Below are positions 21,495 to 25,376 of a stretch of 25,376 nucleotides of DNA, piece by piece. Made by a program: the position numbers and the translations under genes. The stretch comes from Candidatus Peribacteraceae bacterium. GTDB lineage: Bacteria; Patescibacteriota; Gracilibacteria; Peribacterales; Peribacteraceae. Each line of letters begins with the position of its first letter. Within the stretch, counting starts at the first letter, position 1. The notes under the pieces were generated by a model that was not told where the DNA came from, made no database searches, and saw only the letters and a list, made by a program, of their open reading frames with translations. The DNA lies in NCBI GenBank assembly GCA_013140485.1, contig JABFSS010000029.1, positions 1 through 25,376 of the forward strand, given 5' to 3'.

Positions 21495-22931
21495 ATGCCT
21501 CTCTCAAACAAACCAACATCCGATTCACAAGAGACTCTTCAGCCGGAGATCCCTTTTAATCCCGATCAAGAATTGACTCCTATTACTCAGCCGAACGCAG
21601 GACAATTCGGCACTCTTAAGCGAAGGGGGATGGTTGATGTCTTAGGCACGTATCTGAAAAATGACAAGCTGGCGTTTCTCCGCGAGTACACGGCGGACGG
21701 GTGGAGCGCGCTGCTCGATACCCTCCTCGATCCGATGATCGTGAAATCAACCAACGCATCCGGCGGACACCGGCATGCGCTGGAACGCATCAGCAACACC
21801 CTCGGGTTTCTGCTGGTCGCTTCCTTTTTCGGTATCAAGAGTAAGAAAATGGAGGCTGCGATCAGGCGGTTGAATCTCCAGCATGCCGATGCGGGCATTT
21901 TGGACAAACACACGTTTAAAGTGACTGAAAAATATGAAAATTCTTTTCTCTACGTGCTCGCCGTCATTATCGAAAGAATTCGTGACGGTCTGGAGAAACG
22001 AAATATTCCCCGGGATTCCAAGAAGGGAATTGCGATTGCATGGGATCTCTGCAAGGTGTGGTATCAACTGGGAGAAAAAATCGGAGCAACGCGCATGCCT
22101 AAAAACCTTGAGGCACATGATCACTTCGTACGGTCACACGAACAGAAGATCCGTTCCGAAATGCCGCAGGACCACCAGGCTCAAGAAATGGCTAAAGAAC
22201 AAGCAAAAGTAGCGTTGCCTGCGATCGCGGCAACGGCCGGACTCACCGTTGAGAAACTCCTCCGGCATGTGCGTCCGGATGTGAAGAAACTTCTTGGTCT
22301 CGATGATCGAGACGTCCAAATCCAAGCACAAGAGGAATCCAACACCATGAACAAAGAAAAATTCAGCGTGACCCAATATCTGCGCACCGCGGCAAGAATG
22401 CTGACTCATGCCATGCTGGGAAAACCCGAATACCTCCGCGTTCTTGAGCAGGCCGACGAAGAGCTGGAAAAGGCGAATGATCCGAATTGGCGATTGGTGT
22501 ATTCCATTCTCCGTTATCTCGGTGAACATCCCCCAAAAGAGCCGCCCAAAACAATGACGATCGGCAAGAAATCCGAAGGACGAGCGATCATCAACGAAGG
22601 CACCAGGCCGGATGTCATGTATGTGGTGCTTCCAGAACCGAGATCACATCTGACGGTCGAACAACGAGAGAACGGGCAGATTGCAACAGTGGATGCAGCA
22701 AGTCTGATAGGAGAGTTCAACATGACAGAAGAAATTCCTGCGACCGCGACTGTCCGCATGGGCAAAGGCCAAGTGCGGCTCGTGGAAATTACCCGGGAGC
22801 TGTATGATAAGCTGTGCGAGTATCCGCTGTTCAATAAGGCCATCACGAGCCTCAAACAAAAGCGCAAGAAAGACAACGAAACACTCAACGGCAACGGTCA
22901 CGCTTCCGCAAGTGCAAGCTCAGTTGCGTAA
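21495..22931 (+). CDS. Unknown protein with C-terminal cyclic-nucleotide-binding-like domain
   Basis: A 478-residue soluble protein. Residues about 1-350 are helix-rich and unlike anything I know. Residues about 354-460 have the order of a cNMP-binding (Crp/Fnr sensor) domain: GRAIINEGTRPDVMYVVL, a loop, then LIGEFNMTEEIPATATVRM (compare the family's 'GE-x-a-l-l...ATV' phosphate-binding cassette), then a VRLVEITRELYDKLCEYP end. The cassette lacks the usual arginine before ATV (Pro-Ala in its place), so binding of cAMP/cGMP is doubtful. No DNA-binding domain follows; the tail is low-complexity (GNGHASASASSVA). ATG 21495 is chosen over TTG 21468, which lies inside the promoter dyad. It sits between two GT4 genes. 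Confidence 0.7.
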   Translation: MPLSNKPTSDSQETLQPEIPFNPDQELTPITQPNAGQFGTLKRRGMVDVLGTYLKNDKLAFLREYTADGWSALLDTLLDPMIVKSTNASGGHRHALERISNTLGFLLVASFFGIKSKKMEAAIRRLNLQHADAGILDKHTFKVTEKYENSFLYVLAVIIERIRDGLEKRNIPRDSKKGIAIAWDLCKVWYQLGEKIGATRMPKNLEAHDHFVRSHEQKIRSEMPQDHQAQEMAKEQAKVALPAIAATAGLTVEKLLRHVRPDVKKLLGLDDRDVQIQAQEESNTMNKEKFSVTQYLRTAARMLTHAMLGKPEYLRVLEQADEELEKANDPNWRLVYSILRYLGEHPPKEPPKTMTIGKKSEGRAIINEGTRPDVMYVVLPEPRSHLTVEQRENGQIATVDAASLIGEFNMTEEIPATATVRMGKGQVRLVEITRELYDKLCEYPLFNKAITSLKQKRKKDNETLNGNGHASASASSVA

Positions 22932-22966
22932 GCAACCACAGAGATACCCGTGCGGCGATTTTCCGC

Positions 22967-22972
22967 TATCCT
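22967..22972 (+). promoter_or_regulatory. -10 box of the GT4 gene at 22979
   Basis: TATCCT ends six bases before ATG 22979. Confidence 0.45.
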
Positions 22973-22978
22973 TTGCGC

Positions 22979-24115
22979 ATGAAGCTGCTTATGGTTTCCG
23001 GTGACCGCAGTATTCTCCAAGGAAAGAGAAGCGCTTTTTGGCATACGCTGGAAGAGCTTTCAAGACATTGGGAGCGAATAGACGTTATTACTCCACGCAC
23101 GAAAGAATTAAGAATTATGAATAATGAATTAAGAAATTCGTTCCCAAATGTTTTCTTTCACCCATCACGTCGCGGACTCTGGTACCAACCGTGGTGGATT
23201 TTGATAAAAGGAGATGAGTTGATCAAAGAACATCATCACGATGTGATGACGGTGCATGAGTATCCGCCGTTTTATAACGGCATCGGGGCGAAGTGGCTCC
23301 ATCGAGCCGGGAAGATTCCGTACTGCCTCGAGATTCATCACATCGTCGGCCATCCGGTCGCAGCCTCATGGAAGGAGAAGATCGGGAGAATCCTTTCAAA
23401 ACTCTATCTGAAGCGTGACGCGTACCAGGCGGCGGCCGTGCGGACGGTCAATGAAAGCGTGAAGCGAACACTGACCGAGTGGGGGATGCCCGGAGAGAAG
23501 ATCCATGTGGCTCCGTCGTTCTATTTGAATGCCGAGACGCTTAAACCTGATCCGTCGATCCCCAAGAAGTTTGACGTCGCGTTCTGTGCACGGATCGTTC
23601 CCAATAAAGGGTGGGATACTGTCATTCGAGCCATCGCGTCTCTTCCCGATGTTTCGATCATCGTGGTGGGCGATGGACCGGAGCGCACGCCGATGGAACA
23701 ACTCGCATTTGAGCTCGGAATGATCAACCGGTCGACGTTTAAAGGCTGGCTGAACTCCAATGCGGACGTGTACCGGGCAATGCAGTCCGCAAAAATGTTC
23801 GTGATGCACTCGACGAGCGAAGGCGGACCGCGCATCGCGCTCGAAGCGATGGCCATCGGCATGCCGGTGATCGCGACGCGCGTGGGCGTGATGCCCGATG
23901 TCATTCAAGAAGGGGTCAATGGGGTTTTCACGGATGGCACGGCCAACGGACTCGCCGCGAAGATCACGATGCTGCTCAAAGATGCGCGGATGCGGGAGAA
24001 TTTGGGGAAAGAAGCTTCAAAGATCGTTGGAAAGTTTGAGAGAGGGAAGTTGGTGAAGGAGTATGCAGAGTTTTTAAAATCCTCAGCTCAGACGGCGGCG
24101 TCTGAGCTGACATAA
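22979..24115 (+). CDS. GT4-family glycosyltransferase
   Basis: A 378-residue GT-B enzyme. The N-terminal MKLLMVSGDRSILQGKRSAF is followed by an acceptor domain with an EIHHIVGHP segment. The donor domain begins KFDVAFCARIVPNKGWDTVI, continues IIVVGDGPERTPMEQ, and has the nucleotide-sugar motif STSEGGPRIALEAMAIGMPVIAT. Two repeat pieces lie in the frame: residues near 43-53 (ELRIMNNELRN) come from a GAATTAAGAA direct repeat, and the last residues (SSAQTAASELT) come from a perfect 12-bp inverted repeat that also holds the stop region. ATG 22979 fits the leaderless signal; a TTG at 22973 is in frame but would lie directly after the -10. Confidence 0.92.
   Translation: MKLLMVSGDRSILQGKRSAFWHTLEELSRHWERIDVITPRTKELRIMNNELRNSFPNVFFHPSRRGLWYQPWWILIKGDELIKEHHHDVMTVHEYPPFYNGIGAKWLHRAGKIPYCLEIHHIVGHPVAASWKEKIGRILSKLYLKRDAYQAAAVRTVNESVKRTLTEWGMPGEKIHVAPSFYLNAETLKPDPSIPKKFDVAFCARIVPNKGWDTVIRAIASLPDVSIIVVGDGPERTPMEQLAFELGMINRSTFKGWLNSNADVYRAMQSAKMFVMHSTSEGGPRIALEAMAIGMPVIATRVGVMPDVIQEGVNGVFTDGTANGLAAKITMLLKDARMRENLGKEASKIVGKFERGKLVKEYAEFLKSSAQTAASELT
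23105..23135. repeat. Direct repeat inside a GT4 gene
   Basis: Two GAATTAAGAA copies (23105-23114, 23126-23135) flank TTATGAATAAT. This AT-rich piece is in frame in a GC-richer gene and resembles dispersed 'GAATTATGAAT' repeats of other bacteria. Confidence 0.65.
24083..24110. repeat. Perfect inverted repeat at the end of a GT4 gene
   Basis: TCAGCTCAGACG (24083-24094), loop GCGG, CGTCTGAGCTGA (24099-24110). It encodes the last residues of the gene ending at 24115. No T run follows, so it is not a standard terminator, though it could stabilise the mRNA end. Confidence 0.75.
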
Positions 24116-24133
24116 TCCCGTTCTACTCATCTC

Positions 24134-25144
24134 ATGCGTTTATTAATCGTCACACAGAAGGTCGACCGGCACGATCCCATCCTCGGTTTTTTCCACCGAT
24201 GGATCGAGGAGTTTGCGAAACACTGTGAGCGCGTCATCGTGATTGGTCAGAATGTCGGCGATTATGATTTGCCGAAGAACGTGACGGTGCTGTCACTTGG
24301 GAAGGAAAAAGGGGCGTGGAAAGTCGCGCAGGTTCTGCGCTACCGCTGGCTCCTCTTAAGGTATCGCAAGGAATACGACGCGATTTTCGTTCACATGACA
24401 CCAATCTGGGCTGTCCTGGCGTTCAAGGACGCTCTCATCCTGCGAAAAAATCTCTATCTCTGGTACGAAGCGCGCGGCGACCGGTGGCCGCTGAAGCTTG
24501 CTCTGCGGATCGTCAAAAAAGTTTTCAGCGCGTCGCCTGCCGGCATTCCCGTTCAGACACCGAAGAGTGTGATCACGGGACACGGAATCGACACGGAGAT
24601 CTTCTCGCCGGGCGGGCTGCGTGATCCTCATAAGATCATCGCCGTGGGGCGAGTGACGGCGTCCAAGCAATTGCACGTGATTATCGGGACACTCGCGCGT
24701 CTTCCGAAGGAATTCCGGCTATCGGTGTACGGTCATGCGATCACGGCCGCCGATCACACGCTGATCAGAACGCTGGAGAAAGAAGACGCGATGCGCGCGG
24801 TGGCGGGGAGAGTGGAGATCGGCTCGGTGACTCATGAAGAAATCGTGCACCGGATGCGGGCCGCCGCGCTCTTCCTGCACGCTTCGAAAACAAGTCTCGA
24901 TAAAGCGCTCCTCGAAGCGATGGCCTGCGGGTGCCTGGTGGTGTCGTGTTCGGAAGCGGCGAGGGGAACGCTGCCGCCAGAGTGTCTCTCCACCGCAGAA
25001 GGCATGGCGGACCGGGCGAAGACGCTCCTGGGGCTTCCCGAACCGGAGCAGGAGGCGCTGCGGCGGCAATTGCGCGAAATCGTGGTCCGGAATCACAGTC
25101 TTGCGCGGTTGGTGGAGAGATTGGTGAGGGAGATGCAGGCGTAA
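24134..25144 (+). CDS. GT4-type glycosyltransferase
   Basis: A 336-residue GT-B enzyme, shorter than its two neighbours. It begins MRLLIVTQKVDRHDPILGFF; the donor domain includes PKSVITGHGIDTEIFSPGG, HKIIAVGRVTASKQLHVII, and the nucleotide-sugar motif SKTSLDKALLEAMACGCLVV. The GHGID piece is typical of GT4 enzymes with a short first domain. It follows the GT4 gene at 22979 by 18 bases and probably belongs to the same envelope-glycan set. TCTACT (24122-24127) ends six bases before the ATG, a weak -10. Acceptor and donor are unknown. Confidence 0.88.
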   Translation: MRLLIVTQKVDRHDPILGFFHRWIEEFAKHCERVIVIGQNVGDYDLPKNVTVLSLGKEKGAWKVAQVLRYRWLLLRYRKEYDAIFVHMTPIWAVLAFKDALILRKNLYLWYEARGDRWPLKLALRIVKKVFSASPAGIPVQTPKSVITGHGIDTEIFSPGGLRDPHKIIAVGRVTASKQLHVIIGTLARLPKEFRLSVYGHAITAADHTLIRTLEKEDAMRAVAGRVEIGSVTHEEIVHRMRAAALFLHASKTSLDKALLEAMACGCLVVSCSEAARGTLPPECLSTAEGMADRAKTLLGLPEPEQEALRRQLREIVVRNHSLARLVERLVREMQA

Positions 25145-25232
25145 AGTAAACAAGGGAAACGAAGAAATGAAGGAAACGAAGATCCTCGTTTGCCTCGTGT
25201 CCTTTGTTTTCTTCGTTTACCCTGGTTCTGTA
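25143..25232. repeat. Hairpin-forming short-period repeat (GGAAACGAAG units)
   Basis: The left arm repeats GGGAAACGAAGAAAT and GGAAACGAAG. The right arm (about 25186-25232, with CTTCGTTTACCCTGG) is an imperfect reverse complement. It fills the gap between the last GT4-type gene and the GT2 fragment. Confidence 0.65.
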
Positions 25233-25242
25233 TTCCTCATTT

Positions 25243-25329
25243 ATGACTCCACCCCGGCTTTCCATCGTCGTGCCCGCGTATAACGAAGAACGGACCATCG
25301 GGACAATCATGGACCGGCTGCATGCCGCA
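25243..25329 (+). CDS. GT2 glycosyltransferase, N-terminal fragment
   Basis: Twenty-nine codons beginning MTPPRLSIVVPAYNEERTIG, the classic GT2 start (beta strand, then VPAYNE). The reading frame is genuine up to about 25329, where the sequence turns back on itself in a perfect palindrome; codons after that are mirror sequence and not real protein. TATTCC at 25231-25236 ends six bases before the ATG (weak -10). The function beyond 'nucleotide-sugar transferase' cannot be told. Confidence 0.75.
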
Positions 25330-25376
25330 TGCGGCATGCAGCCGGTCCATGATTGTCCCGATGGTCCGTTCTTCGT
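25283..25376. repeat. Perfect 94-bp fold-back palindrome at window end
   Basis: Bases 25283-25329 and 25330-25376 are exact reverse complements with no loop (47-bp arms, centre CCGCA/TGCGG). The left arm is the start of a normal GT2 gene. A loop-free palindrome ending exactly at the sequence end is most simply an amplification or assembly fold-back. Confidence 0.9.

Noticed and set aside
24083..24110. Intrinsic terminator after the GT4 gene
   Set aside because: The hairpin is perfect but no T run follows on either strand (CATAATCCC downstream), so it is listed as a repeat.
1..25376. CRISPR array or recoded UGA
   Set aside because: No regularly spaced identical repeats were seen; UGA ends sufS, sufU, the M16 gene and others, so it acts as stop.

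Overview
The window looks like a piece of a small, compact bacterial genome. UGA is used as an ordinary stop, so the code is standard. Genes are tightly packed and often in divergent pairs. Most upstream regions show a -10-like hexamer only 6-9 bases before the start codon and no Shine-Dalgarno sequence, which suggests largely leaderless transcription. Housekeeping genes (SufS, SufU, bL28, bL34, PheT, tRNA-Thr, tRNA-Ser) are mixed with many glycosyltransferases, small membrane proteins and unrecognised genes. This mix fits a candidate-phyla-radiation (Patescibacteria) genome, perhaps of the Peregrinibacteria/Peribacteria kind. That placement is an inference from gene content; no 16S gene is present.

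Layout. Bases 1-4539 (minus strand): an envelope glycosylation operon with a large multi-pass GT-C-like protein, a GT2 glycosyltransferase, a DUF2304 membrane protein and a truncated GT4-like glycosyltransferase. 4588-7286: sufS and sufU, separated by an opposite-strand gene of unknown function; the sufU end runs into the antisense of tRNA-Thr(GGU). 7454-9652: a site-2-type M50 protease diverging from rpmB, a DUF4383-like membrane protein, tRNA-Ser(GGA) and a small cysteine-bearing membrane protein. 9793-12207: pheT. 12208-12580: a gene-free stretch with a terminator, a candidate small RNA on the minus strand with its own promoter and terminator, and a strange tRNA-like element on the plus strand. 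12581-14353: a PduO-type cobalamin adenosyltransferase, a GntR/FCD regulator, a small membrane protein and rpmH. 14432-17744: two unknown genes, an M16 metallopeptidase and a small unknown gene. 17814-25376: an MprF-type flippase-domain protein, dTDP-glucose 4,6-dehydratase, three GT4-type glycosyltransferases, an unknown protein ending in a cyclic-nucleotide-binding-like domain, and the start of a GT2 glycosyltransferase cut by a perfect 94-bp fold-back palindrome at the window end.

Two themes run through the window. First, promoter-to-start spacing is almost constant (hexamer, about 6-7 bases, ATG), and the unrecognised genes carry the most complete promoters. Second, short-period repeat hairpins fill the gaps between genes, and similar palindromic pieces appear inside reading frames without breaking them (SufS, PheT, the GT-C-like protein, a GT4 protein). 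The 12.2-12.6 kb stretch is the best place to look for something undescribed: a small RNA candidate shares a 21-base segment (19 identical) with the neighbouring tRNA-like element.
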